Under the pieces are notes generated by a model. It worked only from the letters and a program-made list of their open reading frames with translations. It was not told where the DNA came from and did no database searches. Made by a program: the position numbers and the translations under genes. Shown one piece after another: positions 16,094-24,392 of a stretch of DNA of 55,051 bases. Each line of letters starts with the position of its first letter. The first letter of the stretch is position 1. This DNA is from JAJFFW01 sp038534195 (GTDB lineage: Bacteria; Pseudomonadota; Alphaproteobacteria; Caulobacterales; Parvularculaceae): assembly GCA_038534195.1 (NCBI GenBank), contig JBCAXE010000022.1:1-55051 (forward strand). The letters are read 5' to 3'.

Positions 16094-17581
16094 ATGGCTC
16101 GCTTTGAAATTAGAGCCCCTAGAATTCAGCTTTCGGGCCGACCCGCACTGCGGGGGCTTGCATTTTTTTTGAACGAAAAAAAATGGCTGTTTATCACCGC
16201 TCTTTTCGGCGCCGTTTTTCTAAGCTTGCCGACCCCGGAGGGGCTGACGCGCGAAGGACACATTGTTCTCGCAATGACGATCATGGCTGTGATCCTCTTT
16301 ATTGCAGAACCGATTCCCCTGCCCGCCGTCGCCCTCCTCATTATCGTCGGCCAGGTTTACCTATTAAAAATCGACTCTAACATCGTCGCCCGGAGTCTGA
16401 TGAGCGACTCCGTCCTGTTCATAATGGGCTCGCTGATGTTGGCGGTCGCTATCGTCAAACAGCGTCTGGATAAACGAATTGCTTATTTGATTGTGCGCCT
16501 CACCGGCCCCAAGCCCGCCAATGTTTCCGTGGGTATCATTCTGATTTCCGGCATTCTGGCGTCCATCATCGGCGAGCATACGGTCGCTGCGATGATGCTT
16601 CCGGTGGCGCTTACGCTGGTGTCGCTCGTATCGTCCGACAAATCAGAGGTTCGCAGCCTCGCCGCCGTTCTATTGTTTTCGATCGCTTACGGTTGTTCCA
16701 TCGCGAGCATCGGCACGCCCTCGGGCGGGGCGCGAAACGCCATCATGATCGGCTATTGGCGAGAGTTTTTTTACGATCCCCTCAATCCGGAAACCTCAAA
16801 ATTTCTCATCGGATATGTGAAATGGGCGCTTTACTGTTATCCGCTTTTTCTCATCCAAGCGCCCTTTGTCGCCTTCCTGCTGTTGCGGATTTTCAAACCG
16901 AAGCAGGGCAATATATCACGAGCAATCGTTCGATTGAGAATGCAGATCGCTGAACAAGGCTCAATGACGGCGCGTGACTGGTTGTCGATCCTGGGATTTT
17001 TCCTGACATTGCTGGGCTGGATTTTTCTGTCGGACAAGTTTGGCTTGGGCGTCATCGCCATTTGCGGCGCATTATTTTTCCTGATCGCGGGCCTGGTTCG
17101 GTGGAATGATCTCAATAGCGGCGTCAATTGGGGGGTCGTCTTGCTTTATGCGGCGGCGATTTCGCTTGGCGTACAGATGAAAGACACCGGCGCCGCCCAA
17201 TGGGCCGCCGATAGTTTTTTGCAGGCGCTCAGTACAGTTGGCGTGGATAAGGGGTTTGGCTTGTGGGCGGCCACGTCCATCTTAACCACTTTTGTGACCA
17301 ACACCATGTCAAACGGGGCGGCGGTCGCCGTTCTTGGTCCGATTACGCTGAACCTTGCGGGCATGGCCGGGGAAAGCGCGATCCGCATGGGCTTCATCAC
17401 GGCAGTGTCATCGTCCTTCGCCTATTTGACGGTGGTCGGCACCCCGGCGGCGACGATCGTTTATTCATCCGGATTTCTAACGCCAAGAGACTTCTTGAGA
17501 GCCGGCTCACTGATGGCGCTCATCTCAACGACCGTGCTATTGTTGGCGGCGTTAGCATATTGGCCCTTGCTGGGACTCTGA
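16094..17581 (+). CDS. SLC13/DASS-family anion:Na+ symporter
   Basis: This 495-residue inner-membrane protein has about 11-12 hydrophobic segments. The two halves carry the signature turns of divalent-anion symporters: SIASIGTPSGGARNAIMIG in the first, and TNTMSNGAAVAVLGPI with VVGTPAATIVYSSG in the second. Family members carry sulfate, thiosulfate, dicarboxylates, tricarboxylates or taurine. Location between the sulfur-carrier genes and soeABC suggests sulfate, sulfite or an organosulfur anion, which is inference. About 35 polar residues precede the first membrane segment. The universal stress protein gene starts 6 bases after its stop, so the two form one unit. Confidence 0.8.
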   Translation: MARFEIRAPRIQLSGRPALRGLAFFLNEKKWLFITALFGAVFLSLPTPEGLTREGHIVLAMTIMAVILFIAEPIPLPAVALLIIVGQVYLLKIDSNIVARSLMSDSVLFIMGSLMLAVAIVKQRLDKRIAYLIVRLTGPKPANVSVGIILISGILASIIGEHTVAAMMLPVALTLVSLVSSDKSEVRSLAAVLLFSIAYGCSIASIGTPSGGARNAIMIGYWREFFYDPLNPETSKFLIGYVKWALYCYPLFLIQAPFVAFLLLRIFKPKQGNISRAIVRLRMQIAEQGSMTARDWLSILGFFLTLLGWIFLSDKFGLGVIAICGALFFLIAGLVRWNDLNSGVNWGVVLLYAAAISLGVQMKDTGAAQWAADSFLQALSTVGVDKGFGLWAATSILTTFVTNTMSNGAAVAVLGPITLNLAGMAGESAIRMGFITAVSSSFAYLTVVGTPAATIVYSSGFLTPRDFLRAGSLMALISTTVLLLAALAYWPLLGL

Positions 17582-17587
17582 CGGACT

Positions 17588-18526
17588 ATGACGTTTAACG
17601 AGAAGCGCTTTAATATTCTCCTGTGTATTGACGGTTCGGAGGAATCCTACCGCGGCCTTCGCTACGCCGTTCGTATCGGCAAGGGCAACGACGCCGACAT
17701 CACGCTTCTTTATGTCCGCCCGGTCGACAAGAGCATGGAATCGGGCGGCATCGGCATGTCGCTCGCGCGCGAGAATATGCTGGAATGGGGCCTTGAACTC
17801 CCTGGCATGCAGGCCCTCGAAAACGCCAGGAACCAGCTGATCGAACTTGGCTATATGGACGAAGAGTGGAAGTCGGAGTCTGTCCATAAAGATGTCATCG
17901 GCGATCGCCTCGGCGACAATATGGTCGTTTATACGAGCGACACCGGCGCGCAAATCACGCTCAAACTGATGGTGTCGCCGTCTGTCGAACGCGGCATTCT
18001 TGATGAGTGCGAATTGAATCCCTACGACATCACGATTGTCGCGATGCAAGACCACGATCAGACCAACGCGCGCGGATCAATTAACTGGCGCGTCACCAGA
18101 ACCGTTGTGACCGAACACCGCGGCGCGGTGCTCCTCGCCAGAGAGATCGAAGAGAACCACGGTCATTTGATCTGCGTAACTCATGACGAAAAATCCATTG
18201 CTGCGGCGCAAAAAGATGCAGTGATGGCCAGCCGGTGCAATTGCCCCGTTCACTTGTTGTCAGTCGCCGAGCGGGACACGGATATTCCGGCGGCGGAATT
18301 GGCGATTAATCTAGCGAAAAACAGTATCAAACAGGCGGGTGTAACCGTAGAGAGCGCCACTGTGGCTGAGGGCGACCCGGTGAAAGAAATCATTGAGCGC
18401 GGCAAGCCCTTCTCGGTAATCGTCATGGCGGATTCTGATATCAAGGGATTGCGGCGTTTTTTTCAAACAAGCGTCGCCTACGACGTTCTAAAGCAAGCCC
18501 ATAATTCTGTCATGATTATCCGCTGA
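17588..18526 (+). CDS. Tandem universal stress protein (two UspA domains)
   Basis: This 312-residue cytoplasmic protein contains two UspA-like folds. The first starts FNILLCIDGSEESYRGLRYA and ends TEHRGAVLLAREIE (about 1-175). The second starts GHLICVTHDEKSI and ends with DVLKQAHNSVMIIR. The ATP-binding G-2x-G-9x-G(S/T) loop is not clear in either half, so it may be a non-ATP-binding type. Coupling with an SLC13-type carrier gene (6-base gap) recalls other transporter-Usp pairs in which the Usp regulates the carrier. Its partner here is inferred only from that neighbourhood. Confidence 0.82.
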   Translation: MTFNEKRFNILLCIDGSEESYRGLRYAVRIGKGNDADITLLYVRPVDKSMESGGIGMSLARENMLEWGLELPGMQALENARNQLIELGYMDEEWKSESVHKDVIGDRLGDNMVVYTSDTGAQITLKLMVSPSVERGILDECELNPYDITIVAMQDHDQTNARGSINWRVTRTVVTEHRGAVLLAREIEENHGHLICVTHDEKSIAAAQKDAVMASRCNCPVHLLSVAERDTDIPAAELAINLAKNSIKQAGVTVESATVAEGDPVKEIIERGKPFSVIVMADSDIKGLRRFFQTSVAYDVLKQAHNSVMIIR

Positions 18527-18590
18527 CACGATGGTTCGTTCACCAGTCATATTTGTGTTTGATATCCAGCCCGTTTCTTGGCAGGCTCAT

Positions 18591-18606
18591 ATTAGAATAT
18601 TCTGAT
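18591..18606 (+). promoter_or_regulatory. Candidate ArsR-type operator in front of soeABC
   Basis: ATTAG-AATATT-CTGAT is a 5+6+5 palindrome with one mismatch, extended as CATATTAG...CTGATATTC. It lies 83 bases before the soeA start, the same distance range as the hdr operon site. TATAAAAT, a possible -10 box, follows at about 18616-18623. Confidence 0.6.
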
Positions 18607-18688
18607 ATTCGGCGCTATAAAATAACGGACGGCGGAAGCAAACGCGACAACACCGTCCGGTCGGCATACGCTAGGGAGGACAGCGATT

Positions 18689-21682
18689 TTGACTTTGAAT
18701 CCATTTGCGACAGTGAAAGAGGAAGTGTCGCTTTCAACGGTCCCCTCCGACGAAGTCAAAAAGACCACATGTTACATGTGCGCCTGCCGGTGCGGCGTAC
18801 GCGTCCATCTCAAAGACGGAAAAATTCGATATCTTGAAGGCAACCCCGATCACCCGGTGAACAAGGGCGTATTGTGCGCCAAAGGGTCGGCGGGGATTAT
18901 GAATCAATACTCGCCGGCGCGACTCAAAAAACCGTTGCTTCGCGTAGGAGAACGCGGGTCCGGCGAATTTAAAGAAATTGAATGGGAAGAGGCCCTCTCA
19001 ATCGCGACGGACTGGCTCGGCCAAACACGCAAAAAAGACCCTTCCAACCTCGCCTTCTTCACGGGCCGCGACCAAAGCCAGTCCTTTACGGGTTGGTGGG
19101 CGAGCCAATTCGGCACGCGGAATTTCGCCGCCCACGGAGGGTTTTGTTCCGTCAACATGGCGGCGGCGGGAATCTACACGCTTGGCGGCGCCTTTTGGGA
19201 GTTTGGCGAACCTGACTGGGATCTGACCCGCTATTTCATGATGTTCGGCGTCGCTGAAGATCATGATTCCAATCCCATCAAGATGGGCATCGGAAAAATT
19301 AAGACCCGCGGCGACGCGAAGTTCGTTTCGGTCAACCCCTGCCGAACCGGTTATTCCGCCGTCGCCGATGAGTGGATTGGCGTTCGCCCCGGCACGGACG
19401 GTCTGTTTGTCTTTTCGATCATCCATGAATTACTACGGGCGGAAAAAGTCGATTTCGCCTCGCTCGCCCGATATACGAATGCGCCTTGGCTCGTGATCGA
19501 TAATCCCGGCTATGATGACGATGGGCTCTTCGCGCGAGACAAGAACGGCGATCCCATTTGTTACGATGCCAGTAAGAAGAAAATCGTCAGCGCTCTCAAA
19601 GGCGATGTTTCGCCGGCGTTGGTCGGCGAGCGAAAGTTAAAAAACGGCCGCAAAGCGGTTCCCGTTTTTGAATTAATCGCCAAACGCTATCTTGACCATC
19701 AGTATGCGCCTGAAAACATATCAGGCAAAACGGGGATCCCGGCTGATACGATACGCCGGATCGCCGCTGAACTTGCCGAAGTCGCATTTGAGCAAGAAGT
19801 CGTCATTGATACGCCATGGACGGACGCCTGGGGCCGCCGACATGACAAAATGATCGGACGGCCGGTGTCGTTCCACGCCATGCGCGGTATTTCCGCCCAT
19901 TCGAACGGGTTTCATACATGCCGCGCTATTCATCTTTTGCAAACGTTACTTGGCTCGGTGGATGTTCCCGGTGGTTGGCGCAATAAAGCGCCATACCCGA
20001 AACCAATTCCGCCGGGCCCGAAACCGGCTGGCGCGCGAACACAATCAGAGACGCCAATCGAGGGCATGCCGCTTGGTACGCCAACCGGCCCTGAAGATTT
20101 GCTCGTTGACGATAACGGCGAGCCTTTACGGATCGATAAGGCCTATTCATGGGAAAACCCGCTCAGCGCTCATGGTCTCATGCACATGGTCATTCGCAAC
20201 GCTTGGGCGGGCGACCCCCACAACATCGATGTGCTTTTTATGTACATGGCGAATATGAGTTGGAATTCGTCGATGAACATCAAAGGTACATTGAAATATC
20301 TCACGGAGAAAGCGGACAACGGGCAGTACAAGATACCAAAGATAATTTACTCCGACGCGTATTACTCGGAAATGGTTCCGTATGCCGATCTTATTTTGCC
20401 GGACACGACTTTTTTCGAACGGTATGACTGCATTTCTCTCCTCGACCGCCCGATTTCGAGCGCCCATGGTCCCGCGGACGCTATTCGGTATCCCGTCGTC
20501 AAACCGGATAGAGATGTTCGTCCGTTCCAGGATGTGCTCCTCAATCTTGGCGCCCGCCTGAAATTTCCGGGATTGGTGAACGACGACGGCGCGCCCAAAT
20601 ATCCGGGCGGATATTCAGATTACATGGTCAATCATGAGCGCGCGCCGGGCCTCGGGCCTCTGGCGGGATGGCGCGGCGAAAAAGGCGACCAACATGGCCG
20701 GGGCGCGCCGAATGCCGGGCAGCTCGACAAGTACATCGCAAACGGGTCCTTCTGGAGTCACGAATTCCCAGCGAACCAACAATATTTCAAATGCGTGAAT
20801 AAAGACTATCTGGACTACGCCCATAGCATGGGATGGATTCCGAACACTGAGCCTATCATCCACCAACTTTATTCAGAACCCGTTCAAAAATTTCGACTTG
20901 CAGCTTTAGGGCATGGCGAGCGCCAACCGCCTGACAGGCATCGCGCACGCGTTGTCAAATATTTTGATCCTTTGCCGATTTGGTACCAACCATTCGAAGA
21001 GGATTTTCTGGAAACGGACGATGAGTACCCGCTCCATGCGCTGACGCAACGGCCTATGCATATGTATCACTCATGGGGATCACAGAACGCCTGGTTGCGG
21101 CAGATCACCTCCTGGAACGAATTATACATTCATAAGGATACGGCGAGGTCGCTGGGCGTAGATAATGGCGACTGGATTTGGATTGAGAGCCGTAACGGTC
21201 GCGTCAAGGGTCAGGCGAAACTCGTGACCGGCGTTAATCCCTATACAGTATGGACGTGGAACGCGATCGGAAAACGAAAAAAAGCGTGGGGACTTCAGGA
21301 GAATGCGCCTGAGTCAGAAAAGGGATTTTTGCTCAATCACCTGATCGATGAACTGCTTCCTGCGCGCAAAGACGGTCAGCGTTATTCGAATTCCGATCCG
21401 GTGACGGGACAAGCGGCGTGGTTCGACTTGCGCGTTCGCATCACAAAGTGCGCGCCCAATGAAGTCGGGCGCGCCGCTCCTCAATTTGACGCTCTTCCTG
21501 ACATGCCTCAATCGCCCGACGAGACCGCTGTGCTTCGCTATGGAGCAGATCTTAAAGGATCTCCGACCGAAGGCGAAGCGGCGGCAAAAGACTGGGTCGG
21601 CAATCGGCGTGAAATCTCAATCGCTGTTCCCGGCGTCGTCGGCGGTCATGGCGCACGACGAACCGAAGAGGAAAGCAACTGA
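18689..21682 (+). CDS. soeA: Cytoplasmic sulfite dehydrogenase, molybdopterin subunit SoeA
   Basis: This 997-residue DMSO-reductase-family oxidoreductase binds a [4Fe-4S] cluster with C28, C31, C35 and C63 (TCYMCACRCG, VLCAKG). FAAHGGFCSVNMAAAG around C153 is the likely place of the Mo-coordinating residue. There is no Tat signal, so it acts in the cytoplasm, as SoeA does. SoeABC oxidises sulfite to sulfate and feeds electrons to quinone through SoeC. The TTG start at 18689 is backed by AGGGAGGA 8 bases upstream. A and B overlap by one base (TGATG). Polysulfide or thiosulfate reductase subunits are close relatives, but the sHdr context favours SoeA. The bis-MGD cofactor genes lie at 29338-34089. 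Confidence 0.88.
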   Translation: MTLNPFATVKEEVSLSTVPSDEVKKTTCYMCACRCGVRVHLKDGKIRYLEGNPDHPVNKGVLCAKGSAGIMNQYSPARLKKPLLRVGERGSGEFKEIEWEEALSIATDWLGQTRKKDPSNLAFFTGRDQSQSFTGWWASQFGTRNFAAHGGFCSVNMAAAGIYTLGGAFWEFGEPDWDLTRYFMMFGVAEDHDSNPIKMGIGKIKTRGDAKFVSVNPCRTGYSAVADEWIGVRPGTDGLFVFSIIHELLRAEKVDFASLARYTNAPWLVIDNPGYDDDGLFARDKNGDPICYDASKKKIVSALKGDVSPALVGERKLKNGRKAVPVFELIAKRYLDHQYAPENISGKTGIPADTIRRIAAELAEVAFEQEVVIDTPWTDAWGRRHDKMIGRPVSFHAMRGISAHSNGFHTCRAIHLLQTLLGSVDVPGGWRNKAPYPKPIPPGPKPAGARTQSETPIEGMPLGTPTGPEDLLVDDNGEPLRIDKAYSWENPLSAHGLMHMVIRNAWAGDPHNIDVLFMYMANMSWNSSMNIKGTLKYLTEKADNGQYKIPKIIYSDAYYSEMVPYADLILPDTTFFERYDCISLLDRPISSAHGPADAIRYPVVKPDRDVRPFQDVLLNLGARLKFPGLVNDDGAPKYPGGYSDYMVNHERAPGLGPLAGWRGEKGDQHGRGAPNAGQLDKYIANGSFWSHEFPANQQYFKCVNKDYLDYAHSMGWIPNTEPIIHQLYSEPVQKFRLAALGHGERQPPDRHRARVVKYFDPLPIWYQPFEEDFLETDDEYPLHALTQRPMHMYHSWGSQNAWLRQITSWNELYIHKDTARSLGVDNGDWIWIESRNGRVKGQAKLVTGVNPYTVWTWNAIGKRKKAWGLQENAPESEKGFLLNHLIDELLPARKDGQRYSNSDPVTGQAAWFDLRVRITKCAPNEVGRAAPQFDALPDMPQSPDETAVLRYGADLKGSPTEGEAAAKDWVGNRREISIAVPGVVGGHGARRTEEESN

Positions 21683-22443
21683 TGACCAGCTTGCCATCGT
21701 CTCCCCCAAAGAAGAAACTGGGGCTCGTCATTGATTTGGATATTTGCGTCGGCTGTCACGCCTGTGCGGTCAATTGCAAAGAATGGAATTCGGGCGGCCA
21801 TTCCGGTCCACTGACTGACTTGAACCCTTACGGAAAAGAACCCAAGGGCGTTTGGTTCAATCGAATTCACACATTTGAAGCCATGGACGAGAAGTCCGGC
21901 CAATCGAGAACAGTGCACTTCCCCAAATCGTGCCTTCATTGCGACGACGCGCCATGCGTGACCGTCTGCCCGACCGGCGCTTCTTACAAACGCGAAGAAG
22001 ACGGCATCGTGCTTGTGAATGCGGACACATGCATCGGCTGCAAACTGTGTTCGTGGGCGTGCCCCTACGGCGCGCGAGAATATGACGAAGATGAAGGCGT
22101 CATGAAAAAATGCACGCTCTGCGTCGATCGCATCTATAACGAAAACATTCCCGAGGAAAATCGGGCGCCGGCCTGCGTGACGACGTGCCCCGCCGGGGCG
22201 CGGCATTTCGGCGATCTTAATGATCCAGAGTCGGACGTTTCAAAAATTGTCGAGTCGCGGGGCGGCTTTGACCTGATGCCGGAGCAAGAAACAAAACCCG
22301 TTAACAAGTACTTGCCGCCGCGGCCGAAATCGATTGAGGCAAAAACGTCAGACACAGCGCCGAGGATGCTTGATCACAAAGACGACTCCCCCGACGGCGC
22401 AGGTCTCCTCGCCCGCTGGGTTGATCGCATTCTCTCCGTATAA
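21682..22443 (+). CDS. soeB: Sulfite dehydrogenase iron-sulfur subunit SoeB
   Basis: This 253-residue ferredoxin-type subunit of the DmsB/PsrB kind has four cysteine groups for four [4Fe-4S] clusters: CVGCHACAVNC near residue 17, CLHCDDAPCVTVCP, CIGCKLCSWACP and CTLCVDRI with ACVTTCPAGA. It would wire SoeA to the membrane subunit SoeC. No signal peptide is present, which agrees with a cytoplasm-facing complex. The start overlaps the soeA stop by one base. The last 70 residues are polar and without cysteines. Confidence 0.92.
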   Translation: MTSLPSSPPKKKLGLVIDLDICVGCHACAVNCKEWNSGGHSGPLTDLNPYGKEPKGVWFNRIHTFEAMDEKSGQSRTVHFPKSCLHCDDAPCVTVCPTGASYKREEDGIVLVNADTCIGCKLCSWACPYGAREYDEDEGVMKKCTLCVDRIYNENIPEENRAPACVTTCPAGARHFGDLNDPESDVSKIVESRGGFDLMPEQETKPVNKYLPPRPKSIEAKTSDTAPRMLDHKDDSPDGAGLLARWVDRILSV

Positions 22444-22466
22444 GATTTAAATAGTGGAGGCTCGAT

Positions 22467-23420
22467 TTGCATCCTGCAAAGTCGGTCATATTTTTCACAA
22501 CAGTATCCGGCGCCGGATATGGATTGGTGATTTGGTTGGGCGTGATGGCGCTGCTCGGTCTTGTCCCCGCAGACCGGATGTTCGGCGTCGTCGCATTCGG
22601 GCTTGCGATTTCACTGATCACCGGCGGCCTCTTGTCATCGACCTTTCATCTCGGCCATCCGGAACGCGCGTGGCGTGCCTTGAGCCAATGGCGCTCATCA
22701 TGGTTGTCGCGCGAGGGCGTCGCCGCCATTGCAGCGTTCGCGCCAATCGGCGTTTTTGCTCTTTTTTGGATTTTTAAGGAACAGAACACAGGCATTGCGT
22801 CCTTAGTCGGACTAACGGCGGCGATCGCTTCCTTCATCACTGTTTATTGCACCGCAATGATCTATGCGTCGCTCAAGTCGATCCCCGCCTGGAAGAACAC
22901 GCTAACGCCGGTCAACTATCTATTGTTGTCTTTGATGACGGGAGCGGTGATTGCAGCCTTTCTAAACGCGGCTTGGGGCTTCGCTTCCGTCACGTTCATG
23001 AGCTTGGCAGCGTTTATTTTTGTTGGCCTAGCCCTTGGCGGCAAGCTCGCTTATTGGTCGTCGATCGCTCGCGCGGCCCCCGTGAGCACATCAGGATCAG
23101 CAACAGGTTTGAGGAAATTCGGCAAAGTCACGCTCATTGACGCGCCGCACACGGAATCGAATTATCTGCTCGAAGAAATGGGCTTCAAGATTGCGCGAAA
23201 ACACGCTGAAAAACTTCGCCGAATTGCGATTTTGTTCGGGTTTGTTGCGCCGCTTCTTCTAATCCTCTTGTCGCTTGCGCTCTCGTCGCCAGCCGCTTCC
23301 CTTCTTGTGCTGGGGCTTGCGGTCGTCGCTACTGGCGTTGGGATTGTGGTTGAAAGATGGTTGTTTTTCGCGGAAGCTAAACATGTTGTGACGCTGTATT
23401 ACGGCGAGCAGCAAATCTAG
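22467..23420 (+). CDS. soeC: Sulfite dehydrogenase membrane anchor SoeC
   Basis: This 317-residue membrane protein of the DmsC/NrfD type has about eight hydrophobic helices and begins HPAKSVIFFTTVSGAGYGLVI. It would anchor SoeAB and transfer electrons to the quinone pool. HLGHPERAWRALSQWRSSWLSREG between the second and third helices is a typical family segment, with charged residues at the membrane face. The TTG start at 22467 has GGAGG 6 bases before it. It is 23 bases after soeB and clearly part of the operon. Confidence 0.9.
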   Translation: MHPAKSVIFFTTVSGAGYGLVIWLGVMALLGLVPADRMFGVVAFGLAISLITGGLLSSTFHLGHPERAWRALSQWRSSWLSREGVAAIAAFAPIGVFALFWIFKEQNTGIASLVGLTAAIASFITVYCTAMIYASLKSIPAWKNTLTPVNYLLLSLMTGAVIAAFLNAAWGFASVTFMSLAAFIFVGLALGGKLAYWSSIARAAPVSTSGSATGLRKFGKVTLIDAPHTESNYLLEEMGFKIARKHAEKLRRIAILFGFVAPLLLILLSLALSSPAASLLVLGLAVVATGVGIVVERWLFFAEAKHVVTLYYGEQQI

Positions 23421-23443
23421 CAAGCGGGGGTATGGAGGGTGCT

Positions 23444-23779
23444 ATGAAGCAAGTGATGATCGACATGATGGCCGCAATGATGCCCTATCTAAAGACCCCG
23501 GTTTACGCAGCCGGGGCTCTGGCAATCATCGGGCTCTTACTGCTTATTTTTCGTTTGTTCTCGGGCAGAGGGCCGGGTCTTGGTGTTATCGGATGGGTGT
23601 TGATGCTGTCGGGCGCGTTCTACATCATCTGCCAATTGATGGGGCTTTACCTCGGCATGACGCCTACGGTCAATTTTGGCGATCCGAAGAAATTTGAGTT
23701 CAATACGGTCGAATTCTGGAAACTGGGCGCGGCGATGCTCGTCCCCGGCATAATCTACGTCGTTGCGGCGAAACGTTAA
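23444..23779 (+). CDS. Small membrane protein at the end of the soe operon
   Basis: This 111-residue protein has about three membrane segments (TPVYAAGALAIIGLLLLIFRLF, GVIGWVLMLSGAFYIICQLMG and a C-terminal one). The loop between the last two carries the only soluble part (MTPTVNFGDPKKFEFNTVEF). I recognise no family. I chose ATG 23444 because GGAGGG precedes it by 4 bases; an in-frame ATG at 23432 lacks a usable site. It follows soeC by 23 bases and may be a small accessory subunit of the sulfite dehydrogenase. Confidence 0.7.
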   Translation: MKQVMIDMMAAMMPYLKTPVYAAGALAIIGLLLLIFRLFSGRGPGLGVIGWVLMLSGAFYIICQLMGLYLGMTPTVNFGDPKKFEFNTVEFWKLGAAMLVPGIIYVVAAKR

Positions 23780-23783
23780 AACG

Positions 23784-23816
23784 GTCCGCCGCATGAATTG
23801 TTATCATGCGGCGGAC
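23784..23816. terminator. Strong hairpin between convergent transcription units
   Basis: GTCCGCCGCATGA (23784-23796) pairs perfectly with TCATGCGGCGGAC (23804-23816) around a 7-base loop. On the minus strand CGTTTT follows, so it probably ends the small periplasmic gene at 23840-24196 and also stops read-through from soeABC. Confidence 0.7.
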
Positions 23817-23839
23817 ACAGCGTTGAACTTGACGATCGT

Positions 23840-24196
23840 CTAGATGCGGATGAAGTCGCCCGATGCGCAAACGCCAGATGCTGTGCATCCTTCCATTGAC
23901 CATACGTCGCCATCCACCGTGAATTGCGAATAATAGGTGTCACCGGTCGCCGGGTGCATCACTTCGGCTGTCCAGCCATCGCCGCTTTCTTCCGGCGCGG
24001 TCAAGAACATCTCTTCGCCGACATTGCTCGGTCCATCAGAAATTGTCGCACAGACTGTGCCGCCGCATTCCTCAACATCGATCGTGAAATCTTCCCATTC
24101 CCATGTGCCGACCAAATCGGTTAGATCGCCGGCGTAGGCGGGCGAGCCAAATGCGAACGCCACCACAAGGACTGCGCATATCGTCGTTTTTTTCAT
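23840..24196 (-). CDS. Small secreted protein, DUF2147-like
   Basis: This 118-residue protein has a clear signal peptide (MKKTTICAVLVVAFAFGSPAYAG) and a small beta-rich domain: LVGTWEWEDFTIDVEECGG at the start and MEGCTASGVCASGDFIRI at the end. That layout resembles DUF2147 proteins, lipocalin-like periplasmic proteins of unknown role. Four cysteines in the mature part could form two disulfides. The frame extends 20 codons upstream, but ATG 24196 has GGAGGA 6 bases before it and begins the signal peptide. It faces soeABC and ends at a strong hairpin. No link to sulfur metabolism is visible except position. Confidence 0.78.
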   Translation of the reverse strand: MKKTTICAVLVVAFAFGSPAYAGDLTDLVGTWEWEDFTIDVEECGGTVCATISDGPSNVGEEMFLTAPEESGDGWTAEVMHPATGDTYYSQFTVDGDVWSMEGCTASGVCASGDFIRI

Positions 24197-24296
24197 TGAA
24201 TTCCTCCAGGATTTTGTTGCAACGCCCTTGCTTTGGAACGCGACCTTAGGCGTCATTCAGAAGTGATGAATTCGTTGGCCATCAAGCCACGATCAT

Positions 24297-24325
24297 ATTA
24301 GTAAATTAGGAAGTTATCAACTAAG
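24297..24325 (+). promoter_or_regulatory. Degenerate ATTAG half-sites in front of apbC
   Basis: Two direct ATTAG copies (24297-24301 and 24305-24309, 8 bases apart) and a CTAAG (24321-24325) lie 68-96 bases before the apbC start. The 8-base spacing also occurs between CTAAT copies at 13593 and 13601. No arm fits the 5+6+5 palindrome, so binding by the same regulator is doubtful. Confidence 0.3.
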
Positions 24326-24392
24326 AGACGCCAGTTGCGTATTGCGTCGCAGCATGATGAAACGGTCTAAACTGTTATGTGTGTAATGAGCA

